Origin: Pegoplata infirma
Taxonomy: Eukaryota > Arthropoda > Insecta > Diptera > Anthomyiidae
DNA: 64,000 bases
Assembly (NCBI GenBank): GCA_963921195.1
Contig: OY992539.1
Span: forward strand, 37,105,754-37,169,753
Direction: 5' to 3'
Part shown: piece after piece, positions 1 through 10,858 of the stretch
Numbering within the stretch: the first letter of the stretch is position 1
Layout of the letters: each line of letters begins with the position of its first letter
Notes under the pieces: generated by a model
Seen by the model: the letters and a program-made list of their open reading frames with translations, nothing else
Databases searched by the model: none
Told to the model about the DNA's origin: nothing
Made by a program: the position numbers and the translations under genes

Positions 1-175
1 TGGCGTCCTCGACCGATATTTCAATGCATTTTGCATATAATGACAAATTAATATAGCGTTATTTTTCCTAGAAAAATTTTGCTTTGGAAAGAACACCTAC
101 TTGTACAGCAAAACATTATCATGATTCAATGGTTTGGGCACGAGTACAAACTTCGCAGACATTTTTTAATAAATT
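1..175 (-). repeat. Fragment of a DINE-like interspersed repeat (short variant)
   Basis: The opening GTCCTCGACCGATATTTCAA and the following CATTTTGCATATAATGAC match, with divergence, 16430-16590 and the reverse complement of 38700-38800. These are the subterminal blocks of the DINE-like family described below, in minus orientation, followed by a shared tract with AAAACATTATCATG and GGGCA.GAGTACAAA. The copy is cut by the window edge. No gene is seen. Confidence 0.6.
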
Positions 176-601
176 TCAGTAATCTTTTTATATTTTTTTC
201 CTTACATTAAAAGAGTATAATACATTAATTGTAATTTTTAATAAAAAGTAACAAAAAAAGTACTTTTTAATAAAAAGTACAAAAAAAAGTACGTTTTAAT
301 AAAAAGTATCAAAAAAGTACTTCTTAATAAAAAGTACAAAAATATAAGTATTTCACACAAATACCAATGTAGCAATTTTTTATAACTTTATAAGAAATTT
401 TATAAAAAATGTACCAAATTGGCAATTTTTTTAAAGTACTTTTAAATGCATAAGTCTAGTACAAAGTTTTTATAAAGTTTTTGAACAATTTTTTCTTAAT
501 GTTTAAATATTATCATATACATTTTAATTTACCTTATAAAACAATTGTGACAAAATTATTAATTTTCAATTCACACATAAATTTATCATTTTTTTATCTC
601 T
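164..601 (+). repeat. Upstream copy of the sequence preceding the Rbp6 exon
   Basis: This stretch is a direct, diverged duplicate of 5279-5675 plus 6754-6964, the intron end just before the Rbp6 exon. Shared landmarks, in order, are TTTTTAATAAATTTC, a run of AAAAAGTAC units, ATAAGAAAT, GTACCAAATTGGC, AATGCATAAGTCTA, AATTGTGACAAAAT, CACACATAAATTTA and CATTTTTTTATCTCT. The match runs up to the first base of the assembly gap. The copy lacks the 1.08-kb insertion present at 5676-6753, so it serves as that element's empty site. Confidence 0.8.
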
Positions 602-801
602 NNNNNNNNNNNNNNNNNNNNNNNNNNNNNNNNNNNNNNNNNNNNNNNNNNNNNNNNNNNNNNNNNNNNNNNNNNNNNNNNNNNNNNNNNNNNNNNNNNN
701 NNNNNNNNNNNNNNNNNNNNNNNNNNNNNNNNNNNNNNNNNNNNNNNNNNNNNNNNNNNNNNNNNNNNNNNNNNNNNNNNNNNNNNNNNNNNNNNNNNNN
801 N
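602..801. other. Assembly gap (200 N)
   Basis: Exactly 200 unknown bases; a round number usually means a placeholder rather than a measured size. The sequence breaks off within the polypyrimidine tract of the duplicated pre-exon segment, at the position where the other copy continues TTTTTCAG into the Rbp6 exon. Sequence after the gap (AACAGTATGTAATT) does not resemble the DNA downstream of the known exon. Confidence 0.95.
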
Positions 802-1138
802 AACAGTATGTAATTAAAAGCTGTTGACAGCTACATACATATGGTTGTATTTAATTTCCCATTGTTTGTTCTATAACACTTTCTATAAAAACGCCCACAC
901 CTGAAAAGTTTTTGTTTTCCATTTTTTTTTTATTTTTGCGTAAGATAAAAATAATTACTTTTAGATTTTTTTTTTTAAGAAGACGAAGTGGCATCATCTT
1001 ACGATTTTGGTTATACACAGAGAAAGCAGATTCGTTGTGCCAATCAAATTTAGGGCATTTACAGTGGATCGGATGCTTTAACCGAAATTTTCAGTTGCGA
1101 TTACAAAAAATTTTTTTAATGCAACAACAGTTATGTTA
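802..1138. other. AT-rich intronic sequence, no feature
   Basis: No splice-flanked coding segment, repeat match within the window or RNA gene could be recognised. Short open frames here have low-complexity composition and no recognisable domain. Confidence 0.5.
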
Positions 1139-1605
1139 CACTTAGAAAATTATAGCAGTTACTACATGAAGGTAATTTGTGTAGTAAGTAGTAGTTGTTC
1201 TTTTCAACTACAATTTTATTTGTTTTTGTATGAAAAATCACAAACAACTATTTTTTGTAGTCGTTTTAAAAAATAAATACAAAAAAATACTACATTGCAG
1301 TAATAGTTGTTTTATGTAGTCGTTTTTAGTCTATAAAAAATGGATTTGTTGATCGAGTTGGAAGTGTCAATTTTAAACATTTTTACTTTTATAAGTTTTT
1401 GTTTTCCGACAATTTGAGTTACAGTAAAAATAACTGCAATCTGAAGTTGTTTTTACCGTTTTTAGTAGTTATTAATCAATAGTTCAAAACTACAAAAAAT
1501 TTTGTTTGATTTTCCCGTAAAATGTAGTGGACGCCTAAACAACAACAAATGTAGTTGTTTTATCTATCTTTTGTAGTGGAATCTACCGTCATAATTTTTT
1601 GAGTG
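1139..1605. mobile_element. Tc1/mariner-like MITE, TA target duplication
   Basis: The 467-bp element begins CACTTAGAAAATTATAGCAG and ends CATAATTTTTTGAGTG, an imperfect terminal inverted repeat, and is flanked on both sides by TA (1137-1138 and 1606-1607). Subterminal regions are rich in TAGTTGTT/AACTACA words in both orientations. It has no transposase frame, so it is non-autonomous. The same terminal style (CACTC/CACTT followed by an A-run) occurs at 22313-23408 and 48549-49638. Confidence 0.7.
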
Positions 1606-1649
1606 TAGTATGAACGAATTTCGCTTGTCGTTCTTTTGCCTGAATTAAA

Positions 1650-2013
1650 AAATGTGGTTGTTTAACAAAAATGCAAAAAAATATGTAAAAAATGGGGTTT
1701 TTTGAAGTTTGTTTAGTTCTTTAAGGGGGGACTTTTTGCCCCTGATCCGATTTTGCCCATTTCCAAACCTAGCTGACCTATTACCATGAGACAAATTCGT
1801 GCCAATTTTCAGGAGTCTAGCTGTTTTGTTTTGGACTGAAACGTGCTTTATACACACGGACGGACGGACGAACATTCATAGAATGACTTAGAATCGATCA
1901 TAGATCAATAATATATATACTTTATGGGGTCCCCGACCGATATTTTCATGCATTACAAACGGAATGACAAAGTGAGTATACCCCACTACTGTGGTTGGAG
2001 GTTATACAAAATA
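1650..2013 (-). mobile_element. DINE-1-like (Helentron-associated) fragment, subfamily A
   Basis: Reading on the minus strand, it carries the family blocks in order: a start related to ATAACCTCCAACCACAG, ACTCACTTTGTCATTCCG, CGAAATATCGGTCGGGGACC-like DNA, CATAAAGTATATATA, GATCGATTCTAAG, and a GTCC-type microsatellite (GGACGGACGGAC at 1858-1869 on the plus strand). The interior matches other copies (AATTCGTGCCA, ATGGGCAAAATCGG-like). The 3' tail is missing. Any open frame here is repeat-derived. Confidence 0.75.
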
Positions 2014-2159
2014 TATGTCTTGCGACACATCATATTTATTAATTTTGATGCGCTGAGCACGAATTTTAAAATAGGTCGAAAGGGTTTCGAGATATCGCTA
2101 CTCGAAATTTTTAAAAATAGCGGTTTTCCTGCGATCAAGATATTAAAAAAAAAAACAAT

Positions 2160-2690
2160 TAAAAATGTAATTCGGCCTTGCCGAATGTATTGATACCCTC
2201 CTTAATGTTAAAAAGATTATTTGCAAAAAAAATCTTTTGAAAAAAAAAAAAAAAGCGCTGAAAAAATTTTTTGGTGAAAAAAATTTCACAATTTTTTTTT
2301 TTTTTTTTGATAAAATTAGGTTTGTACTTTTAAAAACACCACTTTGTGTCCAATTCTGTTCACATATGCTAACCAGCAGCCAATTTAGAGCATTTTGTAT
2401 GTTTAGGTTATGTAGAATGTACCAAAATTTTCGAGGTGTTCTTATATTTTCGTTCATAACTTTTGAACCACTAAACCGATTTCGCTCAAATGCAATACGA
2501 AACTACTTAGGACAACAACAAGTAAATGTGCTAAGACTCAGCCATATATGTTGAATAATTTGGCTGTGATCGCCATTTCCACAGGCAGACAGACAGATGG
2601 ACATCGCCAGAATGTCTTAGAATCGATCACTGATCAATAATATATATACTTTATGGGGTCTCAGACCGATATTTTGATCAAGGACGATCG
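2160..2690 (-). mobile_element. DINE-1-like element, truncated
   Basis: The left side carries the family tail hairpin ATTCGGCCTTGCCGAAT followed by GATACCCTCC. The right side carries CAGACAGACAGATGGACAT, AATCGATCACTGATCA, ATATATATACTTTATGGGGT and GACCGATATTTTGATC. The outer 5' end seen in complete copies is absent. The interior has (A)n/(T)n runs and the phrase TTTTGAACCACTAAACCGAT common to these elements. Confidence 0.7.
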
Positions 2691-2699
2691 AATTTATAA

Positions 2700-3950
2700 G
2701 GATGTGCAGAACTCAAAAGTGGGGACATCAGAAAGTTATGCTGCAAAAATGAAAAACAATTATGCTGCAAAAAAAAGATTATGCTGCAAAAAAAAAAATT
2801 TAAATTATGCTGCAAAAAACAAGAATTAAAAAAAAAAAAAGTTTAATGAAAAAATTTTTTAAAAATGCCAAAATTTACAAAAATTAGAAAAATATTTACT
2901 AAAAAAATTTGCTTATGAAAAGTGGTGAAAAAATATTTTTTAAGGCTTAAGACAAACTCCCATTTAAAATTAATTTAAACCACATCCGTTAATCCTAACC
3001 AGTAGCGCCCTTCGATCAAAGTTTTGATTTTTTGGAAAAGTTTCAAACTAAACTTTGCTTGCGCCCTTCAATGGGCTAATATTTTCTGATTTGGGTCAAG
3101 TTTTGTTTAAATGAAAGTTTTTGTCAAGCTCTATGACATAGACAGAAATTTTGGGTATTTTTTTTTTTTTAATTTTGAACATGGGAAAAACCAATTATAT
3201 TTTAGAAATTCGTTGACAAATTTCAAATGGCGATACCTTGAAAACCGTTTGACCGATTCTAAAACTTTTTTTTAATAAGTTTTAAAAAATTGCAAACTTT
3301 GATCAAAGAGCACCACGGGTTTAAATGATGGGATTTGGCTCAAATAAAAATAAAAGATCGTTGCAAGCTCTATGAAAAGGTGAAGCAAAAGAAAATGTAT
3401 ATTTTTTCTAAAAACAATTTTGGAACGTAGAAAAAAACTGCCAGTTTTTGCGAACTTTAAATAACGAAACATATCTCGAAAACTGGCCGACCACAATGGC
3501 ATCTCGCACATATGCCATCTTGTCCAGCCAAGGAACTGTTCTACGGTGAAATGTTAATAGCGCCGCTGGAATCTTTCCCAGCAAAATTTTCCGTTCCAAA
3601 TAATCGGTTCCAGAACGCATCATATTACCCTGCAACCGGTTCTAATTAACATTCCAGAATCAATGATTTTTGTTTGAAATTGTCCCGAAAGCAATCCTTT
3701 TTTAGAGCAAGTAGTTTTTTTAAAAAATAATTTTACAAAGAAAATTTTGTTGTGATTACCATAGAATATATTCAAGAATCTATTGTAATAGGAATCTGTT
3801 TCAAAAAATTTTCCTGGGTTTTGTCAAATATTGTGATTTTATTTTCGAGATTCCCTTTTTAACCGCTTTAATTTCGTATTTTTAACAGTTCGTATTAAGT
3901 TTGAGTGAAAAAAGTCAGTCTTAAAAAATAGTCCAAATGAAAAAAAAAAA
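2700..3950. repeat. Interspersed-repeat remnant, otherwise AT-rich
   Basis: 2945-3460 resembles 55110-55440: both have a GCGCCCTTC.ATCAAAGTTTT block, AGCTCTATGA, and a TTTGAAAACCGTTTGACC-like phrase. At 55 kb this block sits inside a DINE-like copy, so it may be internal DINE sequence. 2740-2820 contains several ATTATGCTGCAAAAA units. Nothing gene-like is seen in 3460-3950. Confidence 0.45.
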
Positions 3951-4029
3951 TTTAGTGAGAAAAAATTTTGAGTGAAACAAAAATTTTGATGGAAATAATA
4001 ATTAGTGAATCCTAAAACTTAAGTAACAA

Positions 4030-4780
4030 AATTTTATGCTAAAAAAAATTTATGCCCTGTCATTCCCTGTTCCATTCCATTTTGTTTTTTTTTCAATAGA
4101 TAAAAAAAGTACCATTTTCCCTACTTTTACCCATTGTTTATCCCATTTATAGCAAAACATTTAAATTTCCCCTATATGCGATGAAAAGGAGGATCCAACA
4201 TGTCAAATTTTGAGATTCTAGTCTCTTTAGTCAATAGTTATACAAATAGTACCAATTTTCCATTTGAACCTCTTTTTTGGCCCTTTAGAATCAAAAATTT
4301 CAAGAGACTTTTTTTTATTGATTTTTTTTGCTGGAGTACCTTGGATTCAAAATCAAAGTTTTAAAGACCAATATTTTAGGAAATCAAAAAAGTACCAAAG
4401 TAAAGTTTTTAATTGGTTTTTACACTCTTAGGGCGGAGTACTCAATGAAAGTTAGCTGCTAACTGCCGATTTAACAGAGCCTTATGTCAAAATTTGTATG
4501 AGAAAGTTAAATTTAACGGAGAGTTATTTTATAACGGAACATTAAATAATCCAGCCTTAGAATCATAAATTCCTAAAAGTGTTTTTTCGGAAAAAATAAA
4601 GGTTTTTAGGACAATTTATTCAGGATATCAAAAAAGTACCAATGTACACTTTTTTACCCTCATAGAATCGAAACTTCATAAATAGTAGAATGTTTTTTTT
4701 TTTTGGATGACACTTTATTCCAAACTTTAAGTTTCTGGAACCACTTTTAATTAAAAGGTAGATTTTTCTTTTTGCTGAAA
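4030..4780 (+). repeat. Diverged TACC...TTTTACCC interspersed repeat
   Basis: Repeated phrases such as AAAAAAGTACCA, CCTTTAGAATCAAAAATTTC and TTTTTACCC recur about every 130-200 bp. The same family occurs at 42560-43300 (five clearer tandem units) and, inverted, at 50430-51400. The stretch also holds 4430-4560, a non-matching segment with a GGAGTACTC palindrome, which may be an insertion. No coding signal. Confidence 0.5.
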
Positions 4781-4789
4781 AGTCCAGTG

Positions 4790-5675
4790 TTGACACTTAA
4801 GAAATTCGAAATTACACAGTAAAAGTACCTAAATTTTTAATTTTAACAAAAAGTAGAAAAATAGTACTTTTTAAAAAGTACCAAAATAGTTAGTATCCAG
4901 AAATGTATTAAAAAAGTACCTTATTAAAAAATGTTCCAACAAAAATATTTTAATTAAAAGAAGCACATGTTTTTAAATAAAGATCCAAAATAGTACTTTT
5001 TGGATATAAAGTACCAAAATAATAAAAGCAGAAAAATAGTACTTTTAATGAAGTACCAAAATAACTAGTATTCATAAATGTACCAAGAGAGATCTTGTTA
5101 TTAAAAAAATTTCCAGCATGGTGATTTTTTTTTAAAGAAGTACTTTTTTACAAAAAACAAGGAACAAAATAGTATTTTTTGTTATAAAGTACAATTATAA
5201 TACTTTTTGATAAAATGTATCGAAACAAAAAAGAACTTTTCGTAACAATTAGTATATTAGAGTTTTATTAAAAAGTACTTTTTTAATAAATTTCTGTAAT
5301 TCTTTCATATTTTTCTCCTAACATTAGAAAACTTTTTTTAAAATAGTAAAAATAGTTGAATAGTTACAATATAAATTGATTGTTTTTAAAATGGAACTTT
5401 CGTTTTCGTGATATATTGTAAAATTAATATTGTTTTATTTAAAGTACAAAAATTGTACCTTATAAAAAAGAGTATCAGAATATAAATTTTTAATAAAGAG
5501 TAACAAGATATCAAATTTTTAATAAAAAATACATTAATAGTGCTTTAATAAAAAGTACCAAAAAAAGTACTTTTTAATATAAAGTAAAAAAAAAAGTACT
5601 TTTTAATAAAAAGTACAAAAATAAGTACTTTTTAATAAAAAGTACAAAAACAGAATTATTTCATACAAGTACCAA
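4790..5675. repeat. Degenerate GTAC-rich minisatellite
   Basis: Loose tandem repetition of AAAAAGTACCAAAATAGTAC and TTTTTAATAAAAAGTAC. It becomes regular near 5540-5660 and resembles the cleaner 28-bp array at 8800-11080. The 5279-5675 part belongs to the segment duplicated at 164-601. Confidence 0.6.
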
Positions 5676-6753
5676 CCCAGCAAAAATTGGCATTACTAGT
5701 AATGGGTTTTGTAATCCGAAACAGATGTTAATAAGTAGTTACTTATTGAATGAAACACTAATTATTTTAACAAGGGCGTGAGACAAAAATAAGTAGTGAA
5801 GAGTATGGAGATAAATAAGTAGTTACTGACTCGGATTACTAATAAGGAGTAAAAACCCATTACCAATAAGAAGTAAAATAATTAGTTAATTAAAACATTT
5901 AAAATTTAACTTGTTTTTACTAAAACTTAAAAAATATGTAATTTTTATAAACTTTTTAATTACTTTTTACGTTAATTGATATGTAAAGGTTAAAAACTGC
6001 AAGAGCAAGGAGATATTATTACTTACAAGGGAAGTATCTCAACCCTTATGAACCGATTTGCCTGAAACTTAAAATATATATAATAGAGACAATTCTAAGG
6101 TTGGGGTGTCTCGGCTTATCGGCCATATCGGGGATTAAGTGGTTCAAAACATGGGTCAAAAAATGGCGAAAAAATCGTTTTTTGGATTTTTCAGCCATTT
6201 CTTATTAAGAAACTGTATGATGTTTTCATATGAGAAGAAAGGTTTTTTTAATGCCTATCCAATGGTGGCATAACCTTGTAAAAAATCGGCTTCTTTAAAT
6301 ATTTTTTTCAGGAAAATGTGTAAATTTTGGGGGGTACTTATATGAAGACATAGACCTACGATATCCATATGGATAAGAAATAATCTTTATCAAATTTAAG
6401 TCGACCCGTATTTTTGCCCTAGACGATATTCCTGTTAGTTCGGAAGTTATCAAAATTTTCCCGAAGGTCCACATGGTTTCATAAGGGGACAACGAAATTT
6501 TTAAACACCGATATGGCCGATAAGCCGAGACACCCCAACCTTAAAATCGTCTCTTTAATATATATTTTAAGTTTCAGACAAATCGGTTCATAAGGGTTGA
6601 GATACTTCCCTTGTTAGAAGTGCTTTTATATCATATTTCCAAAAAGTAGTTACTTTTGGGCTTAAAATAATGTTAATGGTAATAGGTACTCATTATAAAT
6701 AATGTGCTTGGTAATGATTACTTTTCACAACTCATTACCATGTTTTTGCTGGG
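5676..6753. mobile_element. TIR element with CCCAGCAAAAA termini
   Basis: The 1078-bp insertion begins CCCAGCAAAAATTGGCATTA and ends ACCATGTTTTTGCTGGG. Comparison with the empty site around 370-380 shows clean insertion into ACCAAT.TAGC with at most a 2-bp (AA) duplication. Subterminal sequence is dense in TAATGGGTTTT/ATTACTAGTAATGG-type short palindromes (ATTACTAGTAAT, AGTAGTTACTTATT). No transposase is encoded. The superfamily is uncertain; the short target duplication suggests Tc1/mariner-like. Confidence 0.75.
6025..6614. mobile_element. Nested element with ~110-bp inverted repeats
   Basis: Inside the CCCAGCAAAAA element lies a 590-bp unit whose ends (6025-6135 and 6502-6614) are near-identical inverted repeats: each reads ACAAGGGAAGTATCTCAACC, then GAACCGATTTG, then CACCCCAACCTTA-type and GGCTTATCGGCC-type blocks. 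A diverged partial copy of the same family is present at 29450-29915. An obvious target duplication was not found. The single minus-strand open frame at 6295-6492 has no recognisable domain. Confidence 0.7.
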
Positions 6754-6972
6754 AATATAGCACTTTTTTATAAGAAATGTACCAAATTGGCGGTTTTTTA
6801 AAGTACTTTAAAATGCATAAGTCTAACGATTGCTATAAAGTTTTTTAACAATTTTTTTTTCATTTTTAAAAATTATCATATAAAATTTAATTTGCCTTTT
6901 CAAAAAATTGTGACAAAATGATTAATTTTCACTTCACACATAAATTTAACATTTTTTTATCTCTTTTTTCAG
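6754..6972 (+). promoter_or_regulatory. Intron end and 3' splice site before the Rbp6 exon
   Basis: The intron ends with CATTTTTTTATCTCTTTTTT and CAG at 6970-6972, giving a strong polypyrimidine tract and an acceptor directly abutting the exon's first ATG codon. The tract and its upstream ~200 bp are duplicated at 387-601. The acceptor call rests on the exact fit with the protein-coding exon. Confidence 0.85.
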
Positions 6973-7065
6973 ATGGTGACGAGAACGAAGAAAATATTTG
7001 TGGGTGGCCTATCGGCGCCCACCACACTGGAAGATGTCAAAAGCTATTTTGAACAATTTGGTCCG
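6973..7065 (+). CDS. Rbp6: Internal exon of Rbp6 (Musashi-family RNA-binding protein), start of RRM2
   Basis: The 93-nt exon encodes 31 residues, phase 0 at both ends. It begins [13 protein letters not shown], includes the RNP2-type motif KIFVGGL (beta-1 of the second RRM), and continues through the first helix ...[12 protein letters not shown]. Musashi and Rbp6 proteins have this sequence just after the inter-RRM linker; the [17 protein letters not shown] stretch is nearer to insect Rbp6 than to insect Musashi. Musashi-family proteins bind short UAG-containing sites in mRNA 3' UTRs and alter translation. The ATG is an internal methionine codon, not a start: a CAG acceptor precedes it and a GTAAGT donor follows at 7066. 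RNP1 and the rest of RRM2 must lie in a later exon beyond this window. Rbp6 versus another Musashi paralogue is from memory of the family. Confidence 0.9.
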
Positions 7066-7071
7066 GTAAGT
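7066..7071 (+). promoter_or_regulatory. 5' splice site (GTAAGT) of the Rbp6 exon
   Basis: The consensus donor GTAAGT follows the last codon (CCG, Pro). Read-through continues in frame as [10 protein letters not shown]..., which has no RRM character and supports splicing here. Confidence 0.88.
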
Positions 7072-8020
7072 CAAATAAAAAAAAAAAAAATGAAATTAAA
7101 TATGAAACTTTGCCAATATCTAGAGGGAAGAAAAAAAGGGAAGGAAACTTCTAAAAACAATAAATGTTTTTTGAGTGTAAATGTCTGTATATTAAGTATA
7201 ATTTAATATTTCGATTTTTTATTACATCTTGACTGAAAATTGAGTAAGACACATTTAAATTTATAACTTAAGTAATCACAATAAAACATTTATTACTCTA
7301 AAGACTTATCAGAAAAAAAAATAATGAAACACCAGGACAAACATGCATACAGACAGACATACATTTGTATGGAATTGCACATGTATGTGCTATTTCATTA
7401 GTAAATGAAGCAAAAATGAATTTATGGCTTAAAATTGAATTTTCTTATACAATTTAGAAAGACAAACATACATATTTAAGCCATTTACATACCAAACGAT
7501 ATTGTTAGAAATTTTAACATTAGAATGAAATTTATATAAAGTGGGGTAAACAAAACTCAGGTTTGTGGAACCTATTGAATATATATTTTGATTGAGTAAA
7601 TTTACGTTTTTACCAGTTAATTTTCGAAACATAATATTTTATGCTGATATTCAAATACTGATTTTATTTTTTTTTTTATGTTTTAAATTTCCAAAAAATT
7701 TTTTATCAATTTTCTGAATTTTTCAAATTTTTTAAGCGATCCTTTGAATTTTCGAGAATTTTAGGTAATTTTTCCTGATTTTTTTTTTAAATTTACTGAT
7801 ATTTGTTTCTGAATGTCAAACTTAATACACAAATAGTTGGCATCCTAATTTTTCAGCTAAACATTATACCTACACTTCAGTGTTGCCACCAAAAAATTTC
7901 GAAATCACATAAGGATGCAATACATTCTGCAATGGATTCTTTAATTTTCAAAAATGGTACCAAAAATTATTTATTTTTGCTAAAAAGGTGTTTCATACTT
8001 TTATCAAACAAAATAGTATA
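7072..8020. other. Intronic sequence, mostly single-copy
   Basis: No repeat family shared with the rest of the window was recognised. It contains short T-runs, one run of AATTTTT-type words at 7670-7800 and a CATACATTTGTATG palindrome-rich patch near 7340-7400. No exon was found. Confidence 0.5.
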
Positions 8021-8270
8021 ATTTATAAAAAATTTCCAAAATATGACTGTTTGGTACTTTTTTAATAAAAAAATATTTTTTGTATATAAGTAACTTACGA
8101 TATTTTAATAAAAAATACAAATATAGTACTTTTAAATAAAAAGTACCACAAAAAGTTTGGAATGCCAAAAGAATTTTTTGAAAATAGTACCAAAATTATT
8201 TTTGAAGCTACTTTTATATAAATGTAACAAAATATTAGTTTTAGGTACTTTTTAAAAATCCAAAATATTA

Positions 8271-8793
8271 CTACCTCCGTCCCAAAATAATCTTAACATT
8301 TCTATATTTTGGCTGGGATTATGGAGGATTTTTTGAAAAAGCTTTGCTTTTTTTGTTAATACATATCGGGACATATCAATAATTTAAAAATTCTTTATAG
8401 CTTTGCAATTTTTCAATTCACGTGCAAAATGCATTCAATAAACTGCATCCAGATAAATGAGACAACTTATTTTCGACGTTACAAATAGGCATGGTGTCCA
8501 CTATGGTCGAAAAGATGAAAATAATTACAAAATGCGGCGTATGAAATAAGAAATTTTACGCTAGAGGCCCTTTTAACGGTTTTTAATAAATGCATTATGG
8601 ATGCAATAGGGACATCTTGCAAATATTTTTAATTAATTTTGTTACAATTTTAGTACAAGAGATTAGTATAAGATTGTTTTTTTTAACTTAATCTTGTATT
8701 ACTTCAACTAAAACACTGCCTAATAAAATGTAAAGTTTATTTTGGGACAAAAAAATCTATAGAAATGTTAAAAATATTTCGGGACGGAGGTAG
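8271..8793. mobile_element. Stowaway-like Tc1/mariner MITE
   Basis: A 523-bp element with ~35-bp terminal inverted repeats: the left end is CTACCTCCGTCCCAAAATAA then CTTAACATTTCTATA, and the right end is the complement (TATAGAAATGTTAA ... CGGGACGGAGGTAG). It is flanked by TA on both sides (8269-8270, 8794-8795), inside the GTAC minisatellite. The terminus closely resembles the CTCCCTCCGTCCC end of plant Stowaway MITEs. No transposase frame is present. Confidence 0.85.
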
Positions 8794-10163
8794 TACTTTT
8801 TTATAAATTGTTACTAAGTACATTTTATTAAACAAATTAAACAAAGATAGTACTTTTAAATAAAAAGTACCACAAAAAATAAAAATTGTGTGGTACCAAA
8901 ATAGTACTTTTTTGTGAAAAGGACCAAATTTTTTTTTATTTTGCTCAAACAATATTCCGATACAATTAAAGTATTTTTGGTAAATTTTAATCTAATGAAA
9001 TAAACAAAAATGGTAAAAATACCAATTGGTACTTTTCAAAAGTACCAACAAACGTTTTTAAACAAAGTACCAAAATAGTACTTTTTCATAAAAAGTACCA
9101 AAATAGTACTTTTTTATAAAAAGTACCAAAATAGTACTTTTTTATAAAAAGTACCAAAATAATACTATTCCGATAAGAAATACAATTATTTTTGGTAAAT
9201 TTTAGTAAAACGAAATAAACAAAAAATGGTAGTAATTTATAAAAGGTTCAAAATAGTAAAAATACCAAATTGGTACTTTTTTTATTTACTTTGATAAAAA
9301 GTATCAAAATATATTTTACAGAAAGTACCAATATTGTATTTTATTTTTAATTTATTTTTAATAAAAATGTTAAAATATAATTTTTTTTGTAAAAGTTTTT
9401 TAAAACAAATTTACACATTAAAAAAGTACAAAAAAAGTAGTTTTAAATAAAATATTTTTAATAAATATTTTTGGTAAATTTTAGTCTACTGAAATAAACA
9501 AAAATCGTAAAAATACCAATTGGTACTTTTTTATTATTAAAATGTACCAAAATACTTTTTAAACAAAGTACCAAATATATTTTACACAAATACCAGCACT
9601 TTTTTATAAAAAGTACCAAAATAGTATTTTTTTATAAAAATTACCAAAATAGTACTTTTTATAAAAAGTACCAAAATAATACTTTTTTTATAAAAATTCC
9701 CAAAATAGTACTTTTTTTTTAAAAGTACCAAAATAATACTTTTTTTATAAAAAGTACTAAAATATTAATTTTTTATAAAAATTTCCAAAATAGTACGTTT
9801 TTATAAAAAGTACCAAAATAGTACTTTTTTTTATAAAAAGTACCAAAATAGTACTTTTTTATAAAAAATCCAAAAATATTCTTATAAAAAGTACTGGATT
9901 GGTACTTTTTTATTATTTTTTTTTATCCCCAAAAGAAATCATTTATAAAAGGGCTTAAATAGTACCTAATTTAAAAAAAAAGTATTTACCAAAAAAGTGT
10001 TTTGCATTATAGTACCCTAAAAAGTACATTTCGAAACATCCAAAAACTTAAACGCAAACTTCAATAAATCAAAATACCAGCAACATTTTGTACCAAGAAC
10101 CAAAGTTGTACTTTTTTAAAAAAAGTACCAAAATAGTACTTTTTTATAAAAAGTACAAAAATA

Positions 10164-10858
10164 GGGCGTACGGACATAGCGGCCAAGGTCTTATCGCCCA
10201 AAACCGTAAATTTCATATCGCCCAAGCTGCGACATATAGCCCAAAATGATAGGTCTAAAAATGTTATTTCTCCCAAAAAAAATTGTCAAAAAATCCAAAA
10301 TATTTTTTTGGGCGAAATGTATAAATTACGACTTCTGTGATTTGTTTTTTTTTTTGTAATAAAGGTTTTCGGCGTAGCCGGCCTTCGGCCGGGATTAAGG
10401 CTTCATACTCCATGCATTAAGCCCACCCTCTCTGCAAACCAAATCTATTTTTGGTTATTTTGGTTGGTTTAAACGCATAAAACTTTAAAATATTGTGTTA
10501 AAAAAAGCAATATTGGTGAGTTTTATGATTATTTTTTTTGGGTGCTATGACATTTTATAAATTCAACATTTTGATATTTGGGTAATATGACATTTTTAAT
10601 AATTTATATTAATACAAAGAAAATCGATAAAATATCCAAAAATAATGGCCATATCGTCCAAAAAATTTGCCAACAACAACTAACACACATTTTTTTTGGG
10701 TGGAATTACTTTTTTTATAAAGAAAATCGTTACAATATCCAAAAATAATGGACATATCGTCCAAAAAATTTTGCAACAACAACTAACACACATTTTTTTT
10801 GGGTGGAATGACTTTTTGAATTGGGCGATATGAACTTGGGCGCTATGTCCGTACGCCC
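10164..10858. mobile_element. TIR element with GGGCGTACGGACATAGCG termini
   Basis: The 695-bp element begins GGGCGTACGGACATAGCG and ends CGCTATGTCCGTACGCCC, perfect for 18 bp. The flanks repeat AAAAATA (10157-10163 and 10859-10865; an eighth base G is ambiguous with the terminus), consistent with a hAT- or P-type 7-8 bp target duplication in the tandem array. Subterminal ATCGCCCAA/TTGGGCGAT words recur in both orientations. 10617-10709 and 10719-10811 are a direct duplication. A GC-rich GCCGGCCTTCGGCCGGG hairpin lies near 10378-10394. A second, rearranged copy ends at 44719. Confidence 0.82.

Noticed and set aside
481..813. Open frame crossing the assembly gap
   Set aside because: Most of its residues are unknown; it is an artefact of translating Ns.
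7066..7206. Continuation of the Rbp6 reading frame past the exon
   Set aside because: The consensus GTAAGT donor lies exactly where RRM2 homology stops; the continuation is lysine-rich intron sequence.
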